Positions 18,603 to 27,905 are shown, numbered from the stretch's first letter. The stretch is 64,000 bases of DNA from Oxalobacteraceae sp. CFBP 13730 (GCA_014841835.1 JACYUQ010000001.1:62001-126000), one strand, 5' to 3'. Translations and numbers: made by a program. The notes: a model not told the origin generated them from the letters alone.

Positions 18603-19739
18603 ATGAAATTTACTGACCTCCAATCGTCATACGACGCGTCGCGTAGGCTGATCAACAGCCGTATCCAGACGGTTCTCGATCACGGCCACTATGTCATGGG
18701 CCCGGAAGTGGCCGAGCTCGAGCACCGCCTGGCCAGCTACACGGGCGCGCGCCATTGCATCACTGTCTCATCCGGCACCACGGCACTGGCGATCGCCCTG
18801 ATGGCAGTCGGCATCGGGCCCGGCTACGACGTCATCACCTCCCCGCTCGCTGGCATCGCCACGACCGAGGCGATCCTGCTGACCGGCGCCAGGCCGGTGT
18901 TCATCGACATCGAGCGCGCCACCTGCACGCTCGATCCCGGCCTGATCGAACCAGCGATCACGCCGGCAACGCGCGCCATCATCCCGGTCTCTCTGTACGG
19001 CCAGCCGTCCGACATGGACGCCATCAACGGCGTCGCCGCCCGCCACGGCCTGGCCGTGATCGAAAACGGTGCGCAGAGTCTTGGCGCGACCTACCACGGC
19101 CGTCAGAGCGGCAATCTGGCGCTGATCGGCTGCATCAGCTTTTTTCCGAGCCATCCGCTGGGTTGTTATGGCGATGGCGGCGCCCTGTTGACGAACGACG
19201 ATGCGCTCGCGATGACGATGCGCGACATCCGCATGCACGGCCGGGCGCGCCGTCACGCGCGTGTCCATGTCCGCCTTGGCCCCGGCGCCCGCATGGACAC
19301 ACTGCAATGCGCCATCGTGCTGGCCAGACTGGAACGCTTCGACTGGGAGATCAGGCAGCGCCGCCTGGTCGCGGCCGCGTACGACGACATGCTCAAGCCG
19401 CATGTGCCGCTCATTGGCGGCCGGCCCGACCGGACCAGCGTCCATGCCCAGTACACCGTACTGGTCGAGGACCGCGAGCGCGTGCGCACAATCCTGGAGC
19501 AAGCCGGCATCCCGACGGCCGTGCATTACCCGGTGCCATTGCACCGCCAGCCAGCCTACATCGATCTGACAGGCGGCGCGTCTTGCCCCGTCACCGACGC
19601 GATGGCTGCGTCCGTGCTGAGCTTGCCGATCGGATCCTATATGGCGGCGACGGCGGTCCGTCACGTCGCACAGCGCTTGCTGGATGCGACCAGACCGCGG
19701 CAGCTGCGAGGCGTGGAGACGGTTGAACTCCCGGGGTAA
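18603..19739 (+). CDS. WbpE-like DegT/DnrJ/EryC1 family protein lacking the PLP lysine
   Basis: 378 residues from ATG 18603 with GAGGA upstream. It matches sugar aminotransferases of the WbpE type throughout (HGHYVMGPEVAELE, IIPVSLYGQPSDMDAIN, LGCYGDGGALLTNDD, VPTAVHYPVPLHRQPA reads here as IPTAVHYPVPLHRQ). Two residues that define PLP catalysis are changed: the aspartate that contacts the pyridine nitrogen (IEDAAQ in WbpE) is N155 (IENGAQ), and the lysine that carries PLP (FFPSKPLG) is H184 (FFPSHPLG). A histidine in this place occurs in ColD-type sugar 3-dehydratases, so the protein may be a dehydratase, a PLP-free binding protein or decayed. The frame is intact over its full length, which argues for retained function. 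Confidence 0.85.
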   Translation: MKFTDLQSSYDASRRLINSRIQTVLDHGHYVMGPEVAELEHRLASYTGARHCITVSSGTTALAIALMAVGIGPGYDVITSPLAGIATTEAILLTGARPVFIDIERATCTLDPGLIEPAITPATRAIIPVSLYGQPSDMDAINGVAARHGLAVIENGAQSLGATYHGRQSGNLALIGCISFFPSHPLGCYGDGGALLTNDDALAMTMRDIRMHGRARRHARVHVRLGPGARMDTLQCAIVLARLERFDWEIRQRRLVAAAYDDMLKPHVPLIGGRPDRTSVHAQYTVLVEDRERVRTILEQAGIPTAVHYPVPLHRQPAYIDLTGGASCPVTDAMAASVLSLPIGSYMAATAVRHVAQRLLDATRPRQLRGVETVELPG

Positions 19740-19836
19740 AACGTTGGCAGGCACGGCCGAACGCGGTCCGGTGGACGGGTGACCGCATCTGCCATCGATG
19801 TCGCCACCAATGGCGGTGCGTGGGCGCCCGATGGCG

Positions 19837-21648
19837 TCAGCGCATTTCTTCGACAAGCTTGAGCCCATCGACAAAGCGCCAGAGACGGCGGATCTCGATG
19901 ACATCGAAATTCGCGGCGACATTCGGCGGGAACGCGGCGTAGCGGGCGTTCAGGCGCACGAAGCGGCGCACCGCGTCATCCACGTCGGCACGGCCGCTCG
20001 ATCGCACGATGGTGATCTCGTCGATACTGCCATCGCTGCGCAGCGACACGCTCACCAGGGGATCGATGCGGACGTCGCGCAGCGACAGACGCGCACCACC
20101 AAGCACGGCGTTGCGCTCGAGTTTCTGGCGCACGCTGTCGACGTACAAGCGCAGCGGCGCATCACGCTCGCCGCCATCGGCCAGCACGCGACGGTTGCCG
20201 GCCGAGCGCTCGCGCGGCAAGCCGGCGGCGTCCACATTCGGGATGGTCACCCCACGCAGCAATTCACGGGCGCGGTTGCCGGGCAGGCCAGCCATGGCGC
20301 CCGGGCCCGACTGCGCACCCGGACCGCTGCCCAGTCCGACACCAACCCCGGCGCCGTCCACGCGTGTGGCCGCCGCACCGCTGCCAGTGGCTGGCCCTGC
20401 AGCTGGCCCTGCAGCGCGTCCTGCAGCTGGACCGGATGCCTGCGCCTGCAAACGCTGCGCCGCCTGACGCGCCGCTTCTTCTGCAGCGCCCCGCGCTAGC
20501 CGCTCGGCGTCCAGGCGGGCCTGCTCGGCCGCTTGCTCGCGTGCCCGCTCCTCCGCCAAGCTGCGCTGCGCCTGTTCGTCGATACGTTGCCGCTCGGCGG
20601 CTTGCTGGCGTGCGTGCTCCTCGGCCTGGCTACGCTGCGCCAGTTCCTCGGCACGCTGGCGTTCGGCCGCTTGCTGCGCCAGGCGCCTGGCAGCCTCCTC
20701 CGCACGCTGGCGTGCTTGCAACTGCGTCTGGACCAGCGCATCCTGCACCGCGCGCTGCGTAGCCAGTTCACGCGCCGCTTCCGCCTGTTGTTCAAGCTGC
20801 CGCTGAAGCGTTTCCTGATCGCGCACGGCCTGCTGTTGCGCTCGTTGCTGCGCCTGCTCGTCCTGTGCTTGCTGCAGCTCGGCGCGCCTGCGTGCCTCTG
20901 CAGCGTCGCGTTGCTTTTGCTCCTGCGCTTGCTCCTGCTGCAGAGCGAGCTCCTGCTGCAACGCCGCTTCCTGCGCCGCATCGGCCGCGCGCCGGGCCAG
21001 CGCCTCTTGCGCGATTTGTTCCGCTTCGACATCCACGACGGGCTCAGGATCCGCAGGCATTTCCCGCGCCACAACCGCCTCGGGAACGACGGGCACATCG
21101 GCAACTGCTGGCGGTGGACCAGCATCGACCTCGGGTAAAGGCACCGCGACAGAAAATTCGGACGCCGGGTTGGCGTCCATCGCAATCACGGGCGTTGCCA
21201 CGTCGCGCAGACGACGCACTGGCACGACTGGCGTCGGTCGATGCCGGCTTGCCTTCGGCGCCGGCGCAACCTTCGCTACGGGCGGCGTTGGCGGCGGCAG
21301 ATCGACCAGACGCAAGCCTCGAGCAGGCTCGGGTGCTGAAGGGGCAGGCGCAGCGGACGATGGTGGTAAAGGGGGCGGCGGCAGAACCGGTGACGGGACC
21401 TCCGGCGCAGGCAGCGCAGCGGTCGTGGGTGACGGCGGCGGTACCGCAGCCAGTGAGCGTACCGGCGCGGTCACAGGTGCAAGCACAACGTTCAACGGTC
21501 CGCTACCGCCGCCATCACTGCCGGGCACCCCAAACTGCAGTGACAGCAGCAAGGCATGCAGCAGCACCGAGATGGCGATGCCGCCGACCAGGCGCCGGTT
21601 GCTGCGGGCGTGGCCGGCGTGTCGCGTGCTGGCGGTCGCAGGATGCAT
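19837..21648 (-). CDS. TonB-family energy transducer with long Gln/Ala-rich coiled coil
   Basis: 603 residues. Layout: one N-terminal membrane helix (about 22-40, GGIAISVLLHALLLSLQFGV), a long Pro-rich periplasmic stretch, about 200 residues of Gln/Glu/Ala/Arg heptad-rich coiled coil (QRAEELAQRSQAEEHARQQ type repeats), a Gly/Ala hinge and a C-terminal TonB-like domain (RDVRIDPLVSVSLRSDGSI ... VDDAVRRFVRLNARYAAFP). The coiled coil is TolA-like, the ends are TonB-like. It probably spans the periplasm and energises an outer membrane receptor; the TonB receptor at 12-15 kb is a candidate client. ExbB/ExbD are not in the window. Confidence 0.82.
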   Translation of the reverse strand: MHPATASTRHAGHARSNRRLVGGIAISVLLHALLLSLQFGVPGSDGGGSGPLNVVLAPVTAPVRSLAAVPPPSPTTAALPAPEVPSPVLPPPPLPPSSAAPAPSAPEPARGLRLVDLPPPTPPVAKVAPAPKASRHRPTPVVPVRRLRDVATPVIAMDANPASEFSVAVPLPEVDAGPPPAVADVPVVPEAVVAREMPADPEPVVDVEAEQIAQEALARRAADAAQEAALQQELALQQEQAQEQKQRDAAEARRRAELQQAQDEQAQQRAQQQAVRDQETLQRQLEQQAEAARELATQRAVQDALVQTQLQARQRAEEAARRLAQQAAERQRAEELAQRSQAEEHARQQAAERQRIDEQAQRSLAEERAREQAAEQARLDAERLARGAAEEAARQAAQRLQAQASGPAAGRAAGPAAGPATGSGAAATRVDGAGVGVGLGSGPGAQSGPGAMAGLPGNRARELLRGVTIPNVDAAGLPRERSAGNRRVLADGGERDAPLRLYVDSVRQKLERNAVLGGARLSLRDVRIDPLVSVSLRSDGSIDEITIVRSSGRADVDDAVRRFVRLNARYAAFPPNVAANFDVIEIRRLWRFVDGLKLVEEMR

Positions 21649-21708
21649 GGCGTTGGTTCGGATCTATTGTCAGGCTTGCATCTTAGCGTTAACGCGACCG
21701 GATGGCGA

Positions 21709-22125
21709 TCACGACGCCTTGCCGGGCGTCCGAATGCTCGACGTGCCCGGCATGCCGCCCACCAGCGCCGCCAGGCTGGTGCGTGCCTGCCACCATGGGG
21801 TGCCTTCCAGTGTCTGCCGGCAGCTCGGGCATTCTTCCAGTGGGTTGCAATCGTGTTCGAGCGCCACGTAATTCACACCGACCACCGTCTTGCCCTGATA
21901 GCTGTCCACGCGACCCGAACCCGCCCTGGCGCCAGGCTTGGCTGCGCCGCCACCGGAAGCCGGAGTTGAAGCCGACGCAGAAGCGGATGCCGCATCGATC
22001 CACTTGGCAAAGGGTTCAGTCGCGACGCCATCGGCCACGTACCAGCGGCGGCGGGTCGGATTCCAGCGGGCGCCGAGCGCCTTGGCGGCGTCTTTTTCGG
22101 CGTAGGGGACGGTGAGAAAAACCAT
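21709..22125 (-). CDS. DUF5710 domain protein with C-terminal cysteine pair
   Basis: 138 residues. The N-terminal about 45 residues are a DUF5710 domain (VPYAEKDAAKALGARWN and RRRWYVADG), a small fold found in DNA-processing and mobile-element proteins. A low-complexity Ser/Ala/Gly linker follows, then a C-terminal region with HDCNPLEECPSC that could bind a metal. The function is unknown. It is upstream of a holin-like small gene in the opposite-strand context of the S24 repressor but 67 bases away, so linkage is uncertain. Confidence 0.65.
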   Translation of the reverse strand: MVFLTVPYAEKDAAKALGARWNPTRRRWYVADGVATEPFAKWIDAASASASASTPASGGGAAKPGARAGSGRVDSYQGKTVVGVNYVALEHDCNPLEECPSCRQTLEGTPWWQARTSLAALVGGMPGTSSIRTPGKAS

Positions 22126-22192
22126 GTGCGAACTGCTCCGGGATTGATGTGCGTGCGGTTTGCTATTCTACCGCGACAGACGAGCTCAAACC

Positions 22193-22399
22193 TCAGGGTT
22201 CCTTCTGGCGTCTGGCCCAGGCAGCATCGCTGTCGCGCTGCTCACGACGATCCTTGCGCCATGTATATAACAGATTGCCGACGGTGCTCAGCAAGGCGCT
22301 GAACATGCCGATCAGCGCGCCGATATCGGTCAGTGTCAGCTCGCTGGCCAGTCCGGCCAGGTTGGCGTCCATCAAACGCTGCAATGTTTCAATGATCAT
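22193..22399 (-). CDS. Small holin-like membrane protein
   Basis: 68 residues with a GGGAGA ribosome site before the ATG. A hydrophobic middle (LTLTDIGALIGMFSALLSTVGNLLYTW) is followed by a charged tail (RKDRREQRD). The core resembles the holin-like protein of the prophage at 45472-45774 (LTLTQAGVIVGIFTALLTFLLNAWYTRE). It is divergent from the S24 repressor across the palindromic operators, so it may be under repressor control. A solitary holin without endolysin nearby suggests a phage remnant or a domesticated gene. Confidence 0.6.
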   Translation of the reverse strand: MIIETLQRLMDANLAGLASELTLTDIGALIGMFSALLSTVGNLLYTWRKDRREQRDSDAAWARRQKEP

Positions 22400-22480
22400 C
22401 GTGTCTCCCCTGTGCTTGCGGCGGAACCTGCTCCGGCAAGCCCACGCTTACCTTGTGCCACATCAATGCGATGGATGAAA

Positions 22481-22533
22481 GTATAGGAAAACTATACCAC
22501 AGCAGTAAAGAAAAGCTATACTTTGATGTATAG
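22481..22533. promoter_or_regulatory. Two palindromic operators between holin-like gene and S24 repressor
   Basis: GTATAG-GAAAA-CTATAC (22481-22497) and CTATAC-TTTGAT-GTATAG (22516-22533) are inverted repeats of the same half-site, in an AT-rich 155-base divergent intergenic region. Position and symmetry fit autoregulatory binding sites of the adjacent helix-turn-helix repressor, with its own start 21 bases downstream. Confidence 0.65.
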
Positions 22534-22553
22534 ATTTCCTTTACCATACGCAT

Positions 22554-23306
22554 ATGGACCTTCAAACAATGATTGCTAACTGGGTGAAAGAAGCGCGGAC
22601 CTCGGCCGGCCTGTCGGGCACGGCACTGGGCGCCCGTCTCGCCCTCGAGCTCGGTACAGACCGTGGCCATACCAAGGCCAATATCTCGCACTGGGAAAAT
22701 GAAAAGCACAGCCCCAGCCTGAAGCAGTTGCTGGCGATTTCCCGGGTTACCGGCTGCCGGCTGCCACCAGATATCCTGGCGCCGCTTGCCGGTAGCCCGT
22801 CCGGTGACAGCGCCGCCCTGCCCGGCCCGGCTGGACCAATCGGGTTACCGAATGCGCTGCGGGTGGTGGCCGAAGGCGATGACGATGCCTTCGTGCCGAT
22901 TCCAATGGTCAAGTTGCGCTTGTCGGCGGGCATTACCGGGTACCAGACCGAACCCGAAGCTCGAGATGGCGGCACGCTTGGCATGCGCCGCACCTGGCTC
23001 GAACGCAACCAGTACAGTCCGTCGCATCTGATTGCGATCTACGTCAAGGGCGAAAGCATGGAGCCGTCGCTCTACGCTGGCGACATCGTCGTCATCAACA
23101 CGCTCGACACCAAGCCGGTCGCCGGCGCCGTGTACGCGTTCAATGTCGAGGGCGAAGCCGTCGTCAAGCGCCTGGCGCGCGATGCGGCCCAGTGGTGGCT
23201 CACGTCCGACAACCCCGACCAGCGCACGTACCATCGCAAACGATGCCAGGGCGACGATTGCATCGTGATCGGGCGCGTCGTGCGCAAGGAAAGCGATCGC
23301 ATCTGA
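22554..23306 (+). CDS. S24-family (LexA/CI-like) transcriptional repressor
   Basis: 250 residues. An N-terminal helix-turn-helix (residues about 8-65, with ANISHWENEKHSPSLKQLL) is joined to a C-terminal S24 peptidase domain. The serine is S168 (VKGESMEPSLYAGDIV), the general-base lysine K205 (EAVVKRL), and a plausible Ala-Gly cleavage site is A125-G126 (LSAGITGY). Such repressors self-cleave upon RecA activation. No integrase or phage replication genes adjoin it, so it is either a prophage relic or a domesticated regulator of the divergent small membrane gene and itself. Confidence 0.88.
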   Translation: MDLQTMIANWVKEARTSAGLSGTALGARLALELGTDRGHTKANISHWENEKHSPSLKQLLAISRVTGCRLPPDILAPLAGSPSGDSAALPGPAGPIGLPNALRVVAEGDDDAFVPIPMVKLRLSAGITGYQTEPEARDGGTLGMRRTWLERNQYSPSHLIAIYVKGESMEPSLYAGDIVVINTLDTKPVAGAVYAFNVEGEAVVKRLARDAAQWWLTSDNPDQRTYHRKRCQGDDCIVIGRVVRKESDRI

Positions 23307-23322
23307 CGTACGCCACCGCTTC

Positions 23323-24210
23323 TCAGCCAAATACCTGCGGCGCCCGTTCCAGGATGCGCCGCAGCGCCGGATGGTGTACCCGCCGCTCGACGGTCACGGC
23401 ATAGACCTGCTCGACAATGGCGTCGATCACCCCTACCGGCTCGAGCCCATACTGCGCGCACAATGACGCCGCAAGCACGGTCGGCGCCGCCATGAAGCCC
23501 GCACCGGCGCCGGCGAATGCGCCCAGCAGTGCACCATCGTCGAATTCGCCGACCACGATCGGGCGCAGTCCCTGCGCCTCAAGCCAGGCCATCAACTGGC
23601 TGTGCAGCGCCGCACCCTGACCAGGCATCAGGAACGGCGCCCCCTTCAGGCGCTGCGGAAAATCACCGCCCCAGCGCTGGCAGACGTCAGGATGCCCCAC
23701 GACCGTGACCGTGCTCGATCCCAGCAGGTGACTATGGCCGCGCACCGCGCCGCCAGGTGGCAAGCCCTGGTCCGAGATCAACAGATCGAGCCGGTGTGCG
23801 CTCAGGTCTTCCATCAGGTCGCCAAAACGCCCTTCCCGACACACCAGGTGCATGGCCAGCCCCGCATCGCGCGCAGGTTGCAGCAGCTGAAACGCCATCG
23901 TCTTGGCGATCGCGTCGCACAGGCCCACCCGCAATGTCTCCGTCTCGGTGAACAAGCCGCGTCGCACCGCCTGCTCCAGTTCATTACCGAGGCTGAAGAT
24001 CTGGTCCGTATAGCGCAGGACGGTTTTGCCAGCCTCGGTCAGCACCAGCCCGCGCCCCTTCTTGCGCAGCAGTTCTTCGCCAAACTGGTCCTCCAACAAC
24101 TGCAACTGCGTACTGATCGCCTGCGCCGACACGTGCAACTGCTCGGCCGCGCGAACGACGCTGCCGACCGTGGCAACCGTATGGAAGTACTGCAGATGCT
24201 TGTAGTTCAT
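23323..24210 (-). CDS. nhaR: LysR-type regulator of the NhaR group
   Basis: 295 residues. The N-terminal winged helix reads MNYKHLQYFHTVATVGSVVRAAEQLHVSAQAISTQ in overlapping blocks typical of NhaR (YKHLHYF start, SQ-type turn, LLRKKGRGLVLTEAGK). NhaR activates the Na+/H+ antiporter nhaA in enterobacteria. No antiporter gene lies beside it here, so the target is unknown. It is divergent from the TerB-like gene with about 107 bases of AT-rich DNA between them. Confidence 0.82.
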   Translation of the reverse strand: MNYKHLQYFHTVATVGSVVRAAEQLHVSAQAISTQLQLLEDQFGEELLRKKGRGLVLTEAGKTVLRYTDQIFSLGNELEQAVRRGLFTETETLRVGLCDAIAKTMAFQLLQPARDAGLAMHLVCREGRFGDLMEDLSAHRLDLLISDQGLPPGGAVRGHSHLLGSSTVTVVGHPDVCQRWGGDFPQRLKGAPFLMPGQGAALHSQLMAWLEAQGLRPIVVGEFDDGALLGAFAGAGAGFMAAPTVLAASLCAQYGLEPVGVIDAIVEQVYAVTVERRVHHPALRRILERAPQVFG

Positions 24211-24317
24211 GCGCTCTTACCACCAGAAATGTTGAGAATTGCTAAAGATAATTCGATTTTACTTTAGGATTGCGTAGCCGTATATTGGTGACTCAGTTCA
24301 CACGAAGCGAGGAAGCA

Positions 24318-24728
24318 ATGAGAAATTACCCGACCGACAGTCCCAAGGCCATGAGCCGGTTGCTGGCCCTGGCCATGATCGCCGACGGTCGCCTGGCGCC
24401 ACAGGAACTCAAGACGCTGCACCACAGCGGTGTGCTCGAGGTACTGGGCGTGAGCGAAGACACGTTCGACGATGCCGCCGGCGAGCTCACCCAGGATTTG
24501 CTGGCCCATAGCACCAACCACGCGGCCGGCATGGTCGAAATCGAACCGGCCACGATCGACGCGCTGCTGGACGAAGTACAGGATCCGGCGCTGCGCGCAC
24601 TGGTACTCAAAGGCATGCTCGAGATCGTGCGGGCCGACCAGCAGATCGATCACCGCGAACGTCGCCTGCTGCGCCGCGCACTGGCAGCCTGGGGTGATGG
24701 GGACGAGGCGTTTCCGGCGGTCGCATGA
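24318..24728 (+). CDS. TerB-like tellurite-resistance family protein
   Basis: 136 residues from ATG 24318 with GAGGAAG upstream. The pattern of helices and acidic motifs (LLALAMIADGRLAPQELKTL and EIVRADQQIDHRERRLLRRAL) is that of TerB-fold proteins, small helical metal-binding or stress proteins. The two DGRL/DQQID segments are the repeat pair expected for the fold. It is divergent from nhaR. The role is not established for stand-alone members. Confidence 0.7.
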   Translation: MRNYPTDSPKAMSRLLALAMIADGRLAPQELKTLHHSGVLEVLGVSEDTFDDAAGELTQDLLAHSTNHAAGMVEIEPATIDALLDEVQDPALRALVLKGMLEIVRADQQIDHRERRLLRRALAAWGDGDEAFPAVA

Positions 24729-25576
24729 TGGCGACGCGCAGCCCTTGCAAAGCGGCAGCCTGGGGGCACATCGGACAATACTGGCCGGCCTCTCGCCAAG
24801 GCATCCCGTTGCCCCAGGCCTGCCATAGCTGCGTGCTCCACGCTGGACTACCTGGATGACTTGAGGTGGCCGGCCATGAACCGGTATTGGCGCCTCGATC
24901 CCGATCCGTGTCGGGACTTGGACCTCGGTCAGTCCCACGATCGTACCGCTCGCTACCGTGCCTTCGATTCCTGAGCCGGTGACGACGACATCTTCGTCCT
25001 AGGCTCATTCGGATTCAAGATCCTTTACGGCGCGCGCCCACGGATGCAGTGCTGATCACCGTGTTCTAAGGAAACGTTCTGGACTGGACGCCGGACAATG
25101 GCGGCTTCACGTATTCGCCCGGCGCGCTGGAACGCGATACGATCATCACAGCCGAACCTCTCGTGTAACTCAATGAAAGCCCGGAAAACCTGGCGCCGGT
25201 CACCGGCTCTTTGCAGGCGGGCTATGCGTTCATGTGACGTGATGGGAAACAAATTGGAGTAAGTCTGCCATGACTGAATCGCCTCCAACCCACGTCTCAG
25301 AAATAAATGCTTACCGGTCCTTTAGGTCATTTCATCAAAGCGTTGCAATGATCAACATGTCGGAGGATGGTCATCGCATCAGCTAACGGCCACTACGAGC
25401 TTTCCGCTGCAGGTAGCCTGTCAGAATTTTCAAGCCGCAGAGTGAAGAATCCACTTGGTGTGTGCAAGAAGGTCCAGGCATTGTGAGCAAGTAGCACAGG
25501 CTTTTTAACATGAACTAAATAGTTCACGAGCACATCAATATCATGTATATTCCCCAAAATTTTCTTGAGGATAGGC
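24729..25576. other. 850-base stretch of degraded coding sequence
   Basis: No intact gene of normal size. On the plus strand one frame from 25073 to 25273 reads as protein (WTPDNGGFTYSPGALERD, then LNESPENLAPVTGSLQAG) but is broken by stop codons near 25169 and 25238, so it looks like the decayed end of a gene. A 38-codon frame with GGAG upstream lies at 25270-25386 (MTESPPTHVSEINAYRSF) and may be a chance ORF. The rest holds nothing I can support. Confidence 0.4.
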
Positions 25577-26616
25577 ATGCCATCTAAGCATGGTCGGATC
25601 GAAAGCATCGACGCGATGCGCGTACTAGCAATGCTTGCAGTAATCCAGATTCACAGCCTTGATACTCCAAGGTCAATGTCACGAGCCTTGATGCAGCAAC
25701 CATCGCTGACCAACTCGCACGTTTCGCAGTCCCATTTTTCTTCGTAATATCCGGCTACTTGTGGGCGTTCCGCTGCGCCTCCGCCGAAGACTATTGGCCA
25801 CGTGCAGTGGCTACCAGCAAACGCGTGATGATTATTTTTTGCTTCTGGTCGCTCATATATGCAATCGGACCTTCTCTTTACGTGATCAGGCAGGAAGGAT
25901 TAGACAGCCTGCTGGGGAAAATGACAACCGTCATATCGCCATTTGATCTCATTAAAGTTATAAATGCAGCTTTGGAAGGCACTAAGAATCACCTCTGGTT
26001 TTTACCAGCGCTTGCCATCGCAGCATTGATCAGTGGCGCATTGCTAGCCAGACGTCAAGAGCTCACACTATTCGTATTAGCAATTCTTCTGTTCGCAGTA
26101 GGTCTTGCTGGCAGTGCCTATTCCGACTCACCGTACGGATTCGCGTCACGGTTCAATTTCAGAAACGGCCCGTTCTTCAGCTTGATAATGTTCTGTAGTG
26201 GCTACGCAATTCACCGATACGGCCAAGGCCTTGCCTTATTCCCAATCGGTATAGCTACGGCTGTTGGCGGATTCGTGCTGCAGCTCTTCGAAACCACCTG
26301 GATTCACCAGCAATGGGGCACACCACTGCTACATGACTATATTGTGGGAACATACTTTTTTGGATTGGGCATGAGTATGATTGCGCTTTCCAATACACCA
26401 TACTTGCGCGCAAAAGCGCTGGCATCCGTTGGCCCCTTGATTCTGGGTGTGTATGCATCGCATTATTTCTTCGTCGAGCACGTGCGCTGGCTGGAGCGGA
26501 TGGTAGATAATCCCTACCTCAGAGGTATTACATACTTGGCAGTAGTCTTTCTCCTGGCGCTTGTCACGTCGTTCATGCTCGCGCGATGGCGCGGTACGAA
26601 ACAGTTTGTCACCTGA
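25577..26616 (+). pseudogene. Acyltransferase 3 (OafA/YrhL-like) with a frameshift
   Basis: The N-terminus (ATG 25577, SKHGRIESIDAMRVLAML AVIQIHS) is in one frame; the family motif FAVPFFFVISGYLWAFR and the rest of the protein (to 26616) are in the next. The shift lies between about 25660 and 25695. Downstream, about nine membrane helices are intact. Acyltransferase 3 proteins O-acylate surface polysaccharides using the membrane-embedded His near RIESIDALR. Here the single indel should abolish function unless it is a sequencing error. The sequence is AT-richer than its neighbours, consistent with horizontal transfer, and a serine-acetyltransferase-like gene follows. Confidence 0.8.
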
Positions 26617-26916
26617 TTGCAGCCCGAGTTAAAGCCGCATCGTTCCTTGATAACCGGCTTTTCCTTGAGCATCATGAGACACCCGTCGGCCAATACGGAG
26701 AAGGCCGAGAAGGATCACTGGCGAATGGAGCGCCATTGCGGACGAGGCCTGATTGCCACCTCGGGCCGTCCTGGTCGATTGCCTGAAAGCCCGGATTTGA
26801 AACGCATGGCAGCATTACTGTTGAAATCTACCAGATGACAATCCAGAAATGGCCGATTGTTGAGCACGGTCGTCGTGAGCGCGTCAGCAGCACCGCTAAG
26901 GTGCAAAGCCATCAGC
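26617..26916. other. 300-base intergenic stretch with a phage-gene-like remnant
   Basis: On the minus strand around 26787-26835 the frame reads NSNAAMRFKSGL, closely resembling NSNPAMRFKRAL at the start of the broken phage gene at 28085-28341. The similarity is short and nothing else in the stretch looks coding. It is probably a decayed second copy. Confidence 0.4.
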
Positions 26917-27456
26917 TCAATGCTGCTGGATCATCACAGCATTGCGCTCCAAGCGAGATTCCAGAACCAAGCGCGCCGGAGCGCCCACTGCGGTACTGCC
27001 ATCCGGCATATCCGTCAACACAACCGACATGGCGCCGATCCGACAATTATTGCCAATTTTGACGCCACCTAATATCTGTGCATAAGCGCCAATTTCGACA
27101 TCGTCACCCAACACGGGCACGGGACCGTCGACATGGCGATTACCGATCGTGACACCTTGGCGCAACGTACAATTTGCGCCAATCGTCGTGTCAGGATGAA
27201 TGAAAATACTGCCGAAGTGCCAAACGCGAAGGCCTGGACCAATTTTGGCAGATTTAGGAACACTAACGCCGGTCGTCGTCTCAATCAAACGAAACGCTAG
27301 CCAATACAGCGTCGTCTGAAAATTTTTCGTAAAACCTGGCGGCTGAAGATCAATGCGGCGTCCGCGACGATACAGCCAGATTGCCCAAATTGACTGCTCC
27401 TTGAGAAATGGCCGCCGCATACCGTACCGAGCCAAATCACATTCCCAATCGCTCAT
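26917..27456 (-). CDS. Serine acetyltransferase-like hexapeptide-repeat protein
   Basis: 179 residues with GGGGA before ATG. The N-terminal helical part is short; from residue 75 a left-handed beta-helix of hexapeptide repeats runs (AKIGPGLRVWHFGSIFIH, TTIGANCTLRQGVTIGN, DDVEIGAYAQILGGVKIG, NCRIGAMSVVLTDMPDGST) ending in AVGAPARLV. The catalytic His-containing WHFGS block fits the CysE/EpsC-like acetyltransferases often found in exopolysaccharide loci. With only a shortened N-terminal domain it is more likely a polysaccharide-locus O-acetyltransferase than the housekeeping CysE. It converges with the broken acyltransferase. Confidence 0.82.
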   Translation of the reverse strand: MSDWECDLARYGMRRPFLKEQSIWAIWLYRRGRRIDLQPPGFTKNFQTTLYWLAFRLIETTTGVSVPKSAKIGPGLRVWHFGSIFIHPDTTIGANCTLRQGVTIGNRHVDGPVPVLGDDVEIGAYAQILGGVKIGNNCRIGAMSVVLTDMPDGSTAVGAPARLVLESRLERNAVMIQQH

Positions 27457-27905
27457 TTTGTCCCCAAAGTCGTTCTAATTATTTGGTTGAATTATAACCA
27501 ACTTTTACACTTGGGAATTGGCTAAATGACGGTGCCGGGAAAGATCGCATTACCTCCACCGCGCCTAGGCGGCCTTCTCACGAGCCAACGCATTGCACAC
27601 ACTATTGCAGCAGCTCACAGCGGCGGCAGCCAGACTCACAACTACGGCGCACCGCAGAGCCTGCCCGCTATCAAAGAGATTTTTAGCGACTTCTACTGCG
27701 GCGTCCGGGTTGAGCACGCGGTCGGTGGGCACTGATATGCGAGGAGGGAATCTGAATTGGATGGTGGCGCGCTTGGCCAACGCCTCCTGCGGCGTGGGTG
27801 CATGCGTCTGCGAGTCGGTGAAAGCAGTCTTGCAATAGGTGCGTCAAAGCTCCATCGCGCACGGACACCATGGCTAATCGGAGCATCGAAATGATGAGGG
27901 AAATC
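27457..27905. other. 450-base stretch next to the att fragment; one doubtful ORF
   Basis: A minus-strand frame at 27565-27780 (71 codons from a TTG, PTDRVLNPDAAVEVAKNLF then a hydrophobic segment) has protein-like composition and AGGAGG nearby. It lacks an ATG and continues upstream without one, so it may be a 5'-truncated gene. I see nothing else that can be supported. Confidence 0.3.
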
